A stretch of 64,000 nt of DNA from NCBI RefSeq assembly GCF_001553545.1, contig NZ_CP014227.1, positions 773,501-837,500 on the forward strand, read 5' to 3'. The position numbers were made by a program, and so were the translations under genes. Below are positions 34,717-43,300 of this stretch, in pieces (positions within the stretch are counted from its first letter, which is position 1; the number at the start of each line of letters is the position of its first letter). The stretch is from Capnocytophaga haemolytica. GTDB lineage: Bacteria; Bacteroidota; Bacteroidia; Flavobacteriales; Flavobacteriaceae. Under the pieces are notes generated by a model, which was not told where the DNA came from, ran no database searches, and saw nothing but the letters and a program-made list of their open reading frames with translations.

Positions 34717-35655
34717 CTAATTCACTTCTTTAGGTAAAAAAATCTCCGCAAGCATACAGCGGGCACTACCACCACCACAAGTCTCTATGGTTTCAATGCC
34801 CGAATGCAGTATCTTGCAATGCCGCTCAATCTGCGAGCGCTGCTGCGGTGTCAGCACCTGATAGGCCGAGTCGCTCATCACCAAATAATCCCCCTTCTCA
34901 CCTCTCACTTGCAGCATATTCCCAGCGTATTGCAGCATCTGTTCCACTGTGATGGCAATCACCTCCTTACCGTCTTCTTTCAGGTGGTGCAACACATTCT
35001 TACGCTCGCTCTTATCCGCAATAGCCTCCAAGCACACCACAGCAAAACTCTCAGCCACCGCCATCATCACATTCGTGTGGTAAATAGGCTCAGCTACCCC
35101 ATTCACCTGCTGGTAAGCCTTGAAAATCACAGGGGTATACTCAAAGTCCTCACAGAACTCAATCAGTAGCTCCTCATCTGCACGAGGCGAGAGCGCACAA
35201 TACGCCTTCCTATGCACCCTATCCAGCACCATAGCCCCTGTCCCCTCCAAAAAGAGGTTTTCCTTTTCCGCCGCCGTGTAGTCGTATACGTTTTCTATAA
35301 CAAAGCCAGCCGCCTCCACAAGGTCTAATATATCCTCGCGCCTTTCCCTACGGCGGTTTTCAGCAAACATAGGGTAGATTGCCACATCACCATTCTGGTG
35401 AAAGCTAATCCAGTTATTCGGGAATATCGAGTCGGGTGTATTCTGCTCATAGAGGTCATCAACTGCCAACACCTTCACGCCCACCTCGCGTAGCTTCCCT
35501 ACAAGGGTGTCAAACTCCTCTTGTGCCTTTTGGTTAATAAGCTCATTCTGAAGGTCTAAATCCTCCTGAAAGAAGTTATTCACTGTCGTTTCCTCATTCA
35601 TACGGAATCGCACAGGGCGCACCATCAGCACACTATCCGTTATTTGTCTGTTCAT
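34717..35655 (-). CDS. ctlX: Citrulline utilization hydrolase-type amidinotransferase superfamily protein
   Basis: 312 residues matching CtlX: MVRPVRFRMNEET near the start, DSIFPNNWISFH, FLEGTGAMVLDR, and the catalytic-Cys tail GGGSARCMLAEIFLP. Superfamily members (arginine deiminase, DDAH, amidinotransferase) act on guanidino or ureido groups; CtlX is linked to citrulline breakdown in Francisella. The start is set by the first ATG downstream of its -7 box (35681-35688). Confidence 0.85.
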   Translation of the reverse strand: MNRQITDSVLMVRPVRFRMNEETTVNNFFQEDLDLQNELINQKAQEEFDTLVGKLREVGVKVLAVDDLYEQNTPDSIFPNNWISFHQNGDVAIYPMFAENRRRERREDILDLVEAAGFVIENVYDYTAAEKENLFLEGTGAMVLDRVHRKAYCALSPRADEELLIEFCEDFEYTPVIFKAYQQVNGVAEPIYHTNVMMAVAESFAVVCLEAIADKSERKNVLHHLKEDGKEVIAITVEQMLQYAGNMLQVRGEKGDYLVMSDSAYQVLTPQQRSQIERHCKILHSGIETIETCGGGSARCMLAEIFLPKEVN

Positions 35656-35680
35656 TCTATAAAAAGTTGCTTACAGCCCG

Positions 35681-35688
35681 CAAAGGTA
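35681..35688 (-). promoter_or_regulatory. -7 box of ctlX-apt
   Basis: TACCTTTG on the minus strand, with TTG about 17 bp upstream. It predicts a leader of about 20 nt. Confidence 0.6.
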
Positions 35689-35745
35689 CACAAAAAAATA
35701 ATACACAAGCGTTCATCTCGTGTAAAAATCTTTGTACCCCCCAAA

Positions 35746-35789
35746 CGGACACCTATCGAAGCCGTAACGAACCCACCCCGAACCACCTC
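35746..35789 (-). repeat. 11-bp period array upstream of ctlX
   Basis: Four consecutive 11-bp units. On the minus strand, the middle units end in ttcg (gaggtggttcg, gggtgggttcg, ttacggcttcg, ataggtgtccg). The unit gggtgggttcg is one base different from gggtgtgttcg in the array at 54637-54713. Confidence 0.65.
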
Positions 35790-35918
35790 AAAAAATAAAC
35801 CCGACCCTTCGGCTTACTCCAAGCGGTCAGCACTTGTTTTTCTAATAAGGAATCTCAGAATGCTGTTCTATATATTTAAGGTAATGCGTACTCATAGCCT
35901 TTACCAACTCCTCAAAAA

Positions 35919-36833
35919 CTACTCTCTGCACAGCGGCAGTGTTGAGCACCTCAACAAACCCTCTTGCTTGGAAATCTCGGCATAAGGCACTTCCTCCACT
36001 GTAAAGCCCTGTGCTCGGAGCCAATGGTTCAGCCGTGTAAAGCCGCGTTCTGATACCACCACCTCAGGCGAGATAGAGAACACATTACTACACATCGCAT
36101 ACATCTCTTCTCGCTCAATATGGAAGAGGTTTTCTTTGCCAAAGAAATTGGCTAAATAGTCATAGTCAGCCACGTCTCTAAAGCCTCCTTTGTAGATAAT
36201 CGCTTTACCACGCCCCACAGGTTGAAAGCAGCAATCCAAATGCAACGCATTATCACGCGCCTCAGTCTTCGACTTTACCAAGTCAAATTCACGTATGGTC
36301 TTCTCAGGGAATAGCCTTTTGAGGAACGCTACCCCTGCCATATTAGTGCGTGCCGTGATTTGCTCCTTATAGTCCGCACCCTTGTAAGTCCCCACGAAGA
36401 TATGGTCGCCCCACGGCATCACATCGCCACCCTCGATGTGTACCTCCTCAGGGGGTGTAATCACACGCTCTGGGGGCAACTGTCGTACGATGTACTCAAT
36501 AGCCTCAAACTCCGCCTCACGATCAGGCAAGATATTGGCTTTAATAAACTTATCTTCGATCACAAAGCCGATGTCGCGTGTGAAAATCTGGTTGCAGTCT
36601 TTGATGATTTCAGGGCGTAACACCTCTACACCGTGCTTTTTAAGTATAGTGGCAAAAGCCTCCATCTCAGCCACCATATCCGTCTCCACAGGGTAAGTGC
36701 CCGCCGCAATATGCTCTGCCGACTTCGGGTCGTAAGCCTCCTCCAACGTAGGAGTAGGACCATTGCTCACCGCTGTGCCTAATATCACTGCCCTAAGGCG
36801 ACTCGTTTCATCTGTAATGTGTAATTTTCTCAT
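35919..36833 (-). CDS. Arginine deiminase/DDAH-family protein
   Basis: 304 residues. Conserved blocks: RAVILG near the start, FTRDIGFVIEDKF, HIEGGDVMPWGDHIFVG, DCCFQPVGRGKAIIY and the C-terminal nucleophile motif EGLLRCSTLPL (Cys near residue 297). The family hydrolyses guanidino groups (arginine or methylarginines) to citrulline plus ammonia or methylamine. Together with the adjacent ctlX it suggests a citrulline/arginine pathway. Substrate not certain. It has its own promoter at 36923-36952, and a copy of the hipB operator region lies just upstream. Confidence 0.85.
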   Translation of the reverse strand: MRKLHITDETSRLRAVILGTAVSNGPTPTLEEAYDPKSAEHIAAGTYPVETDMVAEMEAFATILKKHGVEVLRPEIIKDCNQIFTRDIGFVIEDKFIKANILPDREAEFEAIEYIVRQLPPERVITPPEEVHIEGGDVMPWGDHIFVGTYKGADYKEQITARTNMAGVAFLKRLFPEKTIREFDLVKSKTEARDNALHLDCCFQPVGRGKAIIYKGGFRDVADYDYLANFFGKENLFHIEREEMYAMCSNVFSISPEVVVSERGFTRLNHWLRAQGFTVEEVPYAEISKQEGLLRCSTLPLCRE

Positions 36834-36922
36834 AAATAATTAGTTTTGACCTTTAAGGACTGAACTTTGAAGTAAGTACTCATCGCCTGTAGTTACACCC
36901 CTAAAAGGCTCTTTTAAGAATG

Positions 36923-36952
36923 CAAAGATATAACTTTTTAATGAATAACAAA
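36923..36952 (-). promoter_or_regulatory. Promoter of the arginine deiminase-like gene
   Basis: Minus strand: TTTG (36949-36952), 18-bp spacer, TATCTTTG (36923-36930). The leader is about 85 nt. The hipB-type operator copy begins about 40 bp further upstream. Confidence 0.7.
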
Positions 36953-36992
36953 CATTGCATAATCAATAATTTAAACAAAAATAACGTAAAAC

Positions 36993-37051
36993 TATATGCA
37001 AATAGATATAATTACACAGAAAATAATGTAATTTATATGTGGTCACATATA
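36993..37051 (+). repeat. Left copy of the repeat flanking hipBST (operator-like)
   Basis: About 59 bp directly repeated at 38567-38624 on the other side of the toxin-antitoxin genes. The first 22 bp are identical, the remainder about 75-80 percent alike with one indel. It contains an interrupted palindrome, TATATGTG-gt-CACATATA (37034-37051), at the place where the other copy has a perfect palindrome. It ends 1-2 bp from the hipT stop codon. Confidence 0.85.
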
Positions 37052-37052
37052 G

Positions 37053-37994
37053 TTATACTTTAAATAATAACAACCTTCTACGCCATAAATTGATATATTG
37101 TATCTGCTTGGGCTGTGAAAGAAATGATTGCTCTATCAGTTTTACCACAGCCTCTTCACGTTTTAAAAAACGCTCAAAAGTAGCTGTGATTTGCTTGGGT
37201 TTTAAGCCAAAATTTATCCCTAATGCAACAAAATCCTCCCTTTTTAGTCGTTGTTTTTTAGCGTTGATCGTCAGGGCACTTTCCTCAGTGTCTGTAGGTA
37301 ATACAAGGTGCACATTGAGTAGATCGTAAAAGGGAGTCAACTCCCATCTTCCTTCCTTTAGCAGTAGCGAATAGTTCTTCAAATGCATATCGTTATTGCC
37401 TATGAGGAAGCTGAATACTACCCCTTCAAAAAGCCTCAGCAAATCGAGTTGAGTGTTGCTTGAGTACGTCCGTACTGCTTTTCCTACCTTCTCCACTGAA
37501 CTTCGATACTTGTCGTAACTTTCAGTAATCTGCATCATATCTATCTGATGGAACTTTCCTCCACCAACAGCTCTATCCATACGCTTGGTGATATATGCTA
37601 ACTCACCCGACTGTAATCGTATCAGAGAGTGAGCTGCTACCTGTAAACCACAGAGCGTAGCTAAGTGCATTGTCAAGTCTTCATTCTCTGGCATTTCAGG
37701 GTAAGAAAGGGAAGGTGGTTTTAAGATATAATTCCCTTTGAGTACCCCCATAATAGTCAGCCGATGCCCTTCTTTTTTAGCCCCCTCACGGATAAGCCCT
37801 AATGAGAGCTTCGGCTGTACACCAGGGACTGCTACTGCCGAGCTGAGCACCTCACGAGCCAATACAACCATATCATCTAAGCTATAGTTGAGTGCGGGGG
37901 CTTTTGTACTACCAAAAAACCGACGCGCACAAGCAGGATGAAAATCCCCCTCTTCTAATGGTTGATAACAATATAAGCACTTATGGTTCATCAT
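37053..37994 (-). CDS. hipT: HipA-like kinase toxin (HipT type, C-terminal kinase half)
   Basis: 313 residues. N-terminal zinc-ribbon-like CLYCYQPL...HPAC (residues about 5-23), then the HipA core: VPGVQPKLSL, ITKRMDR, catalytic GNNDMHLKNYSLL and TPFYDLLN. The N-terminal subdomain of HipA is missing here and encoded by the preceding gene, as in HipBST systems, where HipT phosphorylates a translation target and HipS neutralises it. Gene order hipB-hipS-hipT with overlaps or 4-bp gaps supports one operon. Whether it is an active toxin is not shown. Confidence 0.85.
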   Translation of the reverse strand: MMNHKCLYCYQPLEEGDFHPACARRFFGSTKAPALNYSLDDMVVLAREVLSSAVAVPGVQPKLSLGLIREGAKKEGHRLTIMGVLKGNYILKPPSLSYPEMPENEDLTMHLATLCGLQVAAHSLIRLQSGELAYITKRMDRAVGGGKFHQIDMMQITESYDKYRSSVEKVGKAVRTYSSNTQLDLLRLFEGVVFSFLIGNNDMHLKNYSLLLKEGRWELTPFYDLLNVHLVLPTDTEESALTINAKKQRLKREDFVALGINFGLKPKQITATFERFLKREEAVVKLIEQSFLSQPKQIQYINLWRRRLLLFKV

Positions 37995-37998
37995 TTTT

Positions 37999-38319
37999 TT
38001 ATTTTATAGGGATGATACTTACAGCTCCAATACAATCTCCACAACAAGCCAACAACAACCCCATACGATCAGTGCGATTCAGCCGCCAGCTTTCTGTAGC
38101 GATATCCAGTAACCACCCTTCAGGAATTAAGCCCTCAAAAAAAGCAAATAGTCGATTGCTTTCATAGTGCTTTTGCGTCGTAGGCATCGTTACCGAAATA
38201 GGAGCCTCAGGGTGCTTTGCTATATACACATCATCATATTCAAATACAAACTCCCCTGAATCCATTTCAGTGAGTATACCTGCTAAGTCATCGTTGTAAA
38301 ATACCTTGCCTTGTCTCAT
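37999..38319 (-). CDS. hipS: HipA N-terminal domain protein (HipS type)
   Basis: 106 residues corresponding to HipA N-subdomain 1 (Couple_hipA): GKVFYNDDLAGILTE, then PISVTMPTTQKHYES and LFAFFEGLIPEGWLLD. Its start overlaps the hipB stop by one base (taatg) and hipT starts 4 bp after its stop. In E. coli HipBST the separate HipS is the antitoxin, so the same is likely here (family inference). Confidence 0.88.
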   Translation of the reverse strand: MRQGKVFYNDDLAGILTEMDSGEFVFEYDDVYIAKHPEAPISVTMPTTQKHYESNRLFAFFEGLIPEGWLLDIATESWRLNRTDRMGLLLACCGDCIGAVSIIPIK

Positions 38320-38528
38320 TATAATATATCTTTTATGGGTATAGCAACCGTTTTACAACCAAACATCATCAGCACTTCATTGACTTTCGCAAGACTTACA
38401 TTCTCCTTGCCCTGCTCTATTTTGCGTACTACAGTTAGTGCTACACCTGCTCGTAAGGCAAATTCCTCTTGCGTCAAGCCTGCTGCTCGTCGTCGTTCTT
38501 TTACGAATGTCGCTAAATCTTTATACAT
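38319..38528 (-). CDS. hipB: HipB-like XRE transcriptional regulator
   Basis: 69 residues from MYKDLATFVKERRR. The open frame extends to 38561, but that start would lie inside the -7 box (38551-38558), so the internal ATG at 38528 is chosen. Helix-turn-helix AAGLTQEEFALRAGVALTVV and the C-terminal beta strand VAIPIKDIL typical of HipB. It should bind the palindromes just upstream and repress its own operon. Confidence 0.9.
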   Translation of the reverse strand: MYKDLATFVKERRRAAGLTQEEFALRAGVALTVVRKIEQGKENVSLAKVNEVLMMFGCKTVAIPIKDIL

Positions 38529-38550
38529 AGTATAATTAGTTTTGAGTTTG

Positions 38551-38558
38551 CAAAGATA
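38551..38558 (-). promoter_or_regulatory. -7 box of hipBST
   Basis: TATCTTTG on the minus strand. The -33 region is covered by the operator-like repeat (38567 onward), so repressor binding would block polymerase. Confidence 0.7.
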
Positions 38559-38566
38559 CATAAAAT

Positions 38567-38626
38567 TATATGCAAATAGATATAATTATATAAAAATAAC
38601 GCAATTTATATGCAATTGCATATAAA
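38567..38626 (-). promoter_or_regulatory. hipB operator region (right copy of the flanking repeat)
   Basis: Contains the 22-bp stretch shared with 36993-37014 and, at 38605-38626, a perfect 22-bp palindrome centred on GCAATTGC. It lies directly upstream of the hipB -7 box and is a strong candidate autoregulatory operator. The left half-site cluster (38567-38588) overlaps the -33 region. Confidence 0.75.
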
Positions 38627-38774
38627 ATATAAGGAAAATATAACTTTCTATCTCCTTTTCTTTTTATCATCCTTACCTTGCACGTCATCTCCCATTACCC
38701 CTAATAACGAATGAATTGCACAACTTTATAACTTTTTTTCAAGTAAGGAATATCCTTATCTCAACAAAAAACCA

Positions 38775-38782
38775 TATCTTTG
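38775..38782 (+). promoter_or_regulatory. -7 box of dnaE
   Basis: TATCTTTG, 52 bp upstream of the GTG start. The leader contains the word repeat cctaaccactaatcatt. No clear -33. Confidence 0.55.
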
Positions 38783-38834
38783 CACTCCCATTAATCACCA
38801 ACCCCTAGTCCCTAACCACTAATCATTAAAAAAA

Positions 38835-41800
38835 GTGTATTTAATATTCGACACCGAAACCACGGGCTTGCCCCGCAATTATAATGCCCCTATCACCGAT
38901 ACGGACAACTGGCCTCGTGCAGTACAGATCGCGTGGCAGTTGCACGATGATATGGGGGAGCTCATTGAGCATCACGATTACCTCATCCGCCCCGATGGCT
39001 TTGACATTCCTTACGATGCCGAGAAAGTACACGGTATCTCTACCGCTTTAGCCGAGGCACAAGGCGTACCTATTGCCGAAGTGCTTGCGGCTTTTAACGA
39101 GGCACTCGCCAAAGCCCAATACGTCGTAGGGCAGAACATAGGCTTCGATATCAACATTATGGGAGCTGAGTACTACCGCTATGCAGTGGTAACACCACTA
39201 TCTGAAAAGCCTGTACTCGACACTTGTACTGAGCTCACCGCCCAACTGTGCAAAATACCTGGGGGGCGTGGCGGCGGCTATAAACTGCCTTCCCTTACCG
39301 AGTTGCATCAATTCTTGTTCGGTGAACCTTTTGGTGAAGCTCACAACGCTACTGCCGACGTCGAGGCCACTACGCGTTGCTTCTTCGAACTCATCAGGCG
39401 TGGAGAAGGCTTTAGCACTCAGCAGCTATCACCTGATTACATCACTGCCTTTCAGCAGCACAATCCCGATACTATACAGCCCATCGGCTTAAAGCATATC
39501 AACCTCAAAGAGGCTTCTGAAAAACTCAGTAGCACTACGCCCACTGAAGGAACACCTTCACATACAGAACTCAATGAGAACCGCGAGCAACTCCGTACAG
39601 CAGCTTTTGCCCACCTACACAACCACACTCAGTTCTCTGTCTTGCAGTCCACAGCTTCCATTGCCGCTCTGGTCAAAAAGACAGCCGCTGAGCGTATGCC
39701 TGCCGTAGCCCTTACCGATAGTGGCAATATGATGGCAGCCTTCCATTTTGTAAAAGAAGTAGCAGCGTATAATAAAGCCGCAAAAGCCAAAAATGCAGAA
39801 GCCGAGGAGCAAGGCAACCCTCCTACGGAAATGATCATCAAGCCTATCGTGGGATGTGAGTTCAACATCTGTGATAACCATCTCGATAAATCGCGACAGG
39901 ACAATGGCTACCAAGTGGTAATCCTCGCTAAGAATAAACACGGTTATCACAACCTCGCCAAAATGGCCTCCATAGCCTCCACTGAAGGGTTTTATTACGT
40001 GCCCCGCATTGATAAGAAGGTAGTGGAGCAGTACAAAGATGACCTAATAGTGCTCTCTGGCGGAATGAATGGCGAGGTACCCTCAAAGCTCCTCAATATT
40101 GGCCAGAAGCAAGCCGAAGAAGCCCTCCTCTGGTGGAAACAGCAGTTCGCTGAGGACTTCTATATAGAGTTAATGCGTCACGGTCAGGAAGATGAAAATC
40201 GTGCTAACACAGCCCTTATTGAACTTTCTAAAAAGCACGGCGTAAAGCTCATCGCTACTAACAATACGTTCTATTTGGAGCAGAAAGACGCTAATGCACA
40301 CGACATCCTACTCTGCGTAAAGGATGGTGAAAAGCAAACTACCCCCATAGGGCGTGGACGTGGTCACCGATTTGGGATGCCCAACCAAGAGTATTATTAC
40401 AAATCGGCTGAGGCGATGAAAGCTCTCTTCACTGATGTGCCTGAGGCAATACTCAATATCCAAGAGATTCTCGACAAAGTTGAAGTCTACACCTTGGAGC
40501 GCGAAATCCTTCTACCAAAGTTTGATATTCCCGAAGAATTTCAAGTAGAGGATGATCCCGATGGCAAAAAAGGAGAAAACAAATACCTCCGACACCTTAC
40601 TTATCTCGGTGCTGAAAAGAAATACAAGGAAATTACTGATGAAGTGCGTGAGCGGCTCGATTTTGAACTTTCTATCATCGAAAAAACGGGCTATCCAGGC
40701 TATTTCCTTATTGTGCAAGATTTTATAGCCGCTGCCCGGAAAATGGGCGTGTCCGTTGGTCCTGGACGTGGCTCGGCAGCAGGTTCGGCAGTAGCCTATT
40801 GCTTAGGTATTACCAATATGGACCCTATTGCATACGACCTCCTCTTTGAGCGTTTCCTCAATCCTGACCGTGTATCAATGCCCGATATTGATATCGACTT
40901 TGAGGACTCTCGTAGGCAAGATGTCATCAACTACGTAATTGAAAAATATGGAGCTAACCAAGTGGCGCGTATCATCACTTACGGCACAATGGCTGCCAAA
41001 TCCTCCATTAAGGATACTGCCCGCGTGCTCGACTTGCCCTTACCTGAATCAAATCGATTGGCAAGTTTAGTGCCGAGCAACATCTCCTTGGCAAAGGTGT
41101 TTTCCTTGGATGACAAGGCGTTAAAAGAAAAAATACGCCCCGAAGAAATGGTAGGAGCTGATGAACTCAAGCGCCTCCTTGAGGGGCAGGATATGAGCAG
41201 CCAGACCATTCAGCAGGCGCGTATCTTGGAAGGCTCAGTGCGCAATACAGGGGTACACGCCTGTGGAGTGATTATCACCCCTGACGATATTACAAACTTT
41301 GTCCCAGTAGCACTGGCAAAGGATTCCGACCTCTTCGTAACTCAGTTCGACAACTCAGTGGTGGAAAGTGCAGGTCTGCTCAAGATGGACTTCTTGGGGC
41401 TCAGCACCCTCACCCTCATTAAGGATACCATTGAGATTATCAAGCAGCGACAAGGCATAGAGCTCGATCCTGAGGCTTTCCCGTTAGATGATAAGAAAAC
41501 CTATGAGCTTTTCCAACGTGGTGAAACCGTGGGGATATTCCAATACGAGTCCGTCGGGATGCAAAAACATATGCGCAATCTCAAGCCTACAGTCTTTGCC
41601 GACCTCATTGCGATGAACGCCTTATACCGCCCAGGTCCGCTGGAGTATATCCCGAGCTTTATCGCTCGTAAACAAGGCAAAGAGCCTATCGTTTATGACC
41701 TTGATGCTATGGAAGAGTTTCTCAAAGAAACTTATGGAATTACCGTCTACCAAGAGCAGGTGATGCTCCTCTCTCAAAAGCTGGCAGGCTTTACCAAAGG

Positions 41801-43298
41801 CGAGGCGGATGTGCTGCGTAAGGCGATGGGTAAAAAGCAAAAAGCAGTACTTGACAAGATGAAACCAAAGTTCGTCGATCAAGCAGCCGCAAAAGGCTAT
41901 GATGCAAAGATATTAGAGAAAATATGGGCTGACTGGGAGAAGTTTGCCAGCTATGCCTTCAACAAATCACACTCCACTTGCTATGCTTGGGTAGGCTACC
42001 AGACGGCTTATCTGAAAGCAAACTACCCCGCAGAATATATGGCTGCCGTGCTGTCGAATAATATGAATGACATCAAGACTATTACCTTCTTCTTAGAAGA
42101 ATGTAACCGTATGGGGATCAAGGTGCTCAGCCCTGATGTTAATGAGTCGTTCTACAAGTTCACAGTGAATAAAGAAGGGGCTATACGCTTTGGTATGGGG
42201 GCTATCAAAGGGGTGGGCAAGGCTGCCGTTGATACTATTGTAGAACATCGCAAGGACGGTATTTACACCTCTGTATTTGACTTGGCAAAACGTGTAGATT
42301 ACAAGAGTATCAACAAAAAGGCCTTTGAAAATATAGCTTTGGCAGGAGGCTTTGACAGTTTTACCAATGTGCACCGCGCTCAATACTTCCATCCTGATGC
42401 TGATGGAGTGCCTTTCATCGATAAGGTGGTGAAGTATGGGATGAAATACCAAGAGAGCAAGAACTCCGCCCAGTTGAGCCTCTTCGGAGGTAACAGTGAG
42501 GTCGATGTGCTCGAACCTACAGTGCCTGCTTGTGAATCGTGGGGCAACCTCAAGCAGCTCAAACTCGAAAAAGAAGTAGTGGGGATCTATATCTCAGGGC
42601 ATCCTTTAGACGATTTTAAGCACACCGTTAATAACTATTGCAACTGTGCACTCTCAATGCTCGATGATCTTACACCTCTGGTAGGCAAAGAACTTACTGT
42701 AGCAGGAATGGTAACCGATCTGCAACACCGCACTTCAAAAGAAGGAAAAGGATGGTGCACTTTTGTATTAGAAGATTACGATGGCTCCTATGAGTTCAAG
42801 CTCTTTAATAATGACTATCTCAACTTCAGAAATAGCTTAAATATCGGTTGGTTTTTATTTATAAAGATGACAGTGCAACTGCCTAATTGGAAGAATGCCA
42901 CTCGCACCCCTGAGCCTCGCATACAGATCACTCAGATATCACAATTGCAGGACGTACTTGAAGCGCAAACAAAGAAAATCAGTTTGCACTTCAATATTGC
43001 AGAGTTCAACTCTGATATGACACACACTTACACTGAGATTATCAATCATTTTAAGGGAAATCAATCGATCTCGTTTGTGGTGCATAAACCCAGTGACGAC
43101 CCTACAGAGAATATACATCTTGAATTGGAAAACCCACAACTGAGGGTAGCTATTACCAAAGACTTCTTAGATGCATTGGATCGTCAATCAGCCGATTATA
43201 TTCTCAATGGTAAGCGAATTCAGAAGATAGAACGCATCCATCGAGAGGATACAGAGATGGAGGAAACCCATCCAGAGTTGGAGCTCGCAGATGATTAG
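38835..43298 (+). CDS. dnaE: DNA polymerase III alpha subunit fused to an N-terminal DnaQ-like exonuclease
   Basis: 1487 residues from a GTG start (no in-frame ATG nearby gives the N-terminus). Residues 1-200 form a DEDDh exonuclease: FDTETTGLP (Asp6, Glu8), VGQNIGFDINI and HNATADVEATT. The PHP domain starts near 256 (AHLHNHTQFSVLQS). The polymerase catalytic motif PDIDIDFEDSRR is at about 682, and the clamp-binding motif QLSLFGG at about 1211. Replicative polymerase of the chromosome; the built-in exonuclease probably provides proofreading. The fusion is characteristic of flavobacteria. Confidence 0.96.
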   Translation: MYLIFDTETTGLPRNYNAPITDTDNWPRAVQIAWQLHDDMGELIEHHDYLIRPDGFDIPYDAEKVHGISTALAEAQGVPIAEVLAAFNEALAKAQYVVGQNIGFDINIMGAEYYRYAVVTPLSEKPVLDTCTELTAQLCKIPGGRGGGYKLPSLTELHQFLFGEPFGEAHNATADVEATTRCFFELIRRGEGFSTQQLSPDYITAFQQHNPDTIQPIGLKHINLKEASEKLSSTTPTEGTPSHTELNENREQLRTAAFAHLHNHTQFSVLQSTASIAALVKKTAAERMPAVALTDSGNMMAAFHFVKEVAAYNKAAKAKNAEAEEQGNPPTEMIIKPIVGCEFNICDNHLDKSRQDNGYQVVILAKNKHGYHNLAKMASIASTEGFYYVPRIDKKVVEQYKDDLIVLSGGMNGEVPSKLLNIGQKQAEEALLWWKQQFAEDFYIELMRHGQEDENRANTALIELSKKHGVKLIATNNTFYLEQKDANAHDILLCVKDGEKQTTPIGRGRGHRFGMPNQEYYYKSAEAMKALFTDVPEAILNIQEILDKVEVYTLEREILLPKFDIPEEFQVEDDPDGKKGENKYLRHLTYLGAEKKYKEITDEVRERLDFELSIIEKTGYPGYFLIVQDFIAAARKMGVSVGPGRGSAAGSAVAYCLGITNMDPIAYDLLFERFLNPDRVSMPDIDIDFEDSRRQDVINYVIEKYGANQVARIITYGTMAAKSSIKDTARVLDLPLPESNRLASLVPSNISLAKVFSLDDKALKEKIRPEEMVGADELKRLLEGQDMSSQTIQQARILEGSVRNTGVHACGVIITPDDITNFVPVALAKDSDLFVTQFDNSVVESAGLLKMDFLGLSTLTLIKDTIEIIKQRQGIELDPEAFPLDDKKTYELFQRGETVGIFQYESVGMQKHMRNLKPTVFADLIAMNALYRPGPLEYIPSFIARKQGKEPIVYDLDAMEEFLKETYGITVYQEQVMLLSQKLAGFTKGEADVLRKAMGKKQKAVLDKMKPKFVDQAAAKGYDAKILEKIWADWEKFASYAFNKSHSTCYAWVGYQTAYLKANYPAEYMAAVLSNNMNDIKTITFFLEECNRMGIKVLSPDVNESFYKFTVNKEGAIRFGMGAIKGVGKAAVDTIVEHRKDGIYTSVFDLAKRVDYKSINKKAFENIALAGGFDSFTNVHRAQYFHPDADGVPFIDKVVKYGMKYQESKNSAQLSLFGGNSEVDVLEPTVPACESWGNLKQLKLEKEVVGIYISGHPLDDFKHTVNNYCNCALSMLDDLTPLVGKELTVAGMVTDLQHRTSKEGKGWCTFVLEDYDGSYEFKLFNNDYLNFRNSLNIGWFLFIKMTVQLPNWKNATRTPEPRIQITQISQLQDVLEAQTKKISLHFNIAEFNSDMTHTYTEIINHFKGNQSISFVVHKPSDDPTENIHLELENPQLRVAITKDFLDALDRQSADYILNGKRIQKIERIHREDTEMEETHPELELADD

Positions 43299-43300
43299 CC

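Noticed and set aside
35800..35835. Terminator of the arginine deiminase-like gene
   Set aside because: The minus-strand CCGA-aggg-TCGG stem is only 4 bp; the following T-rich stretch is interrupted. Too weak to call.
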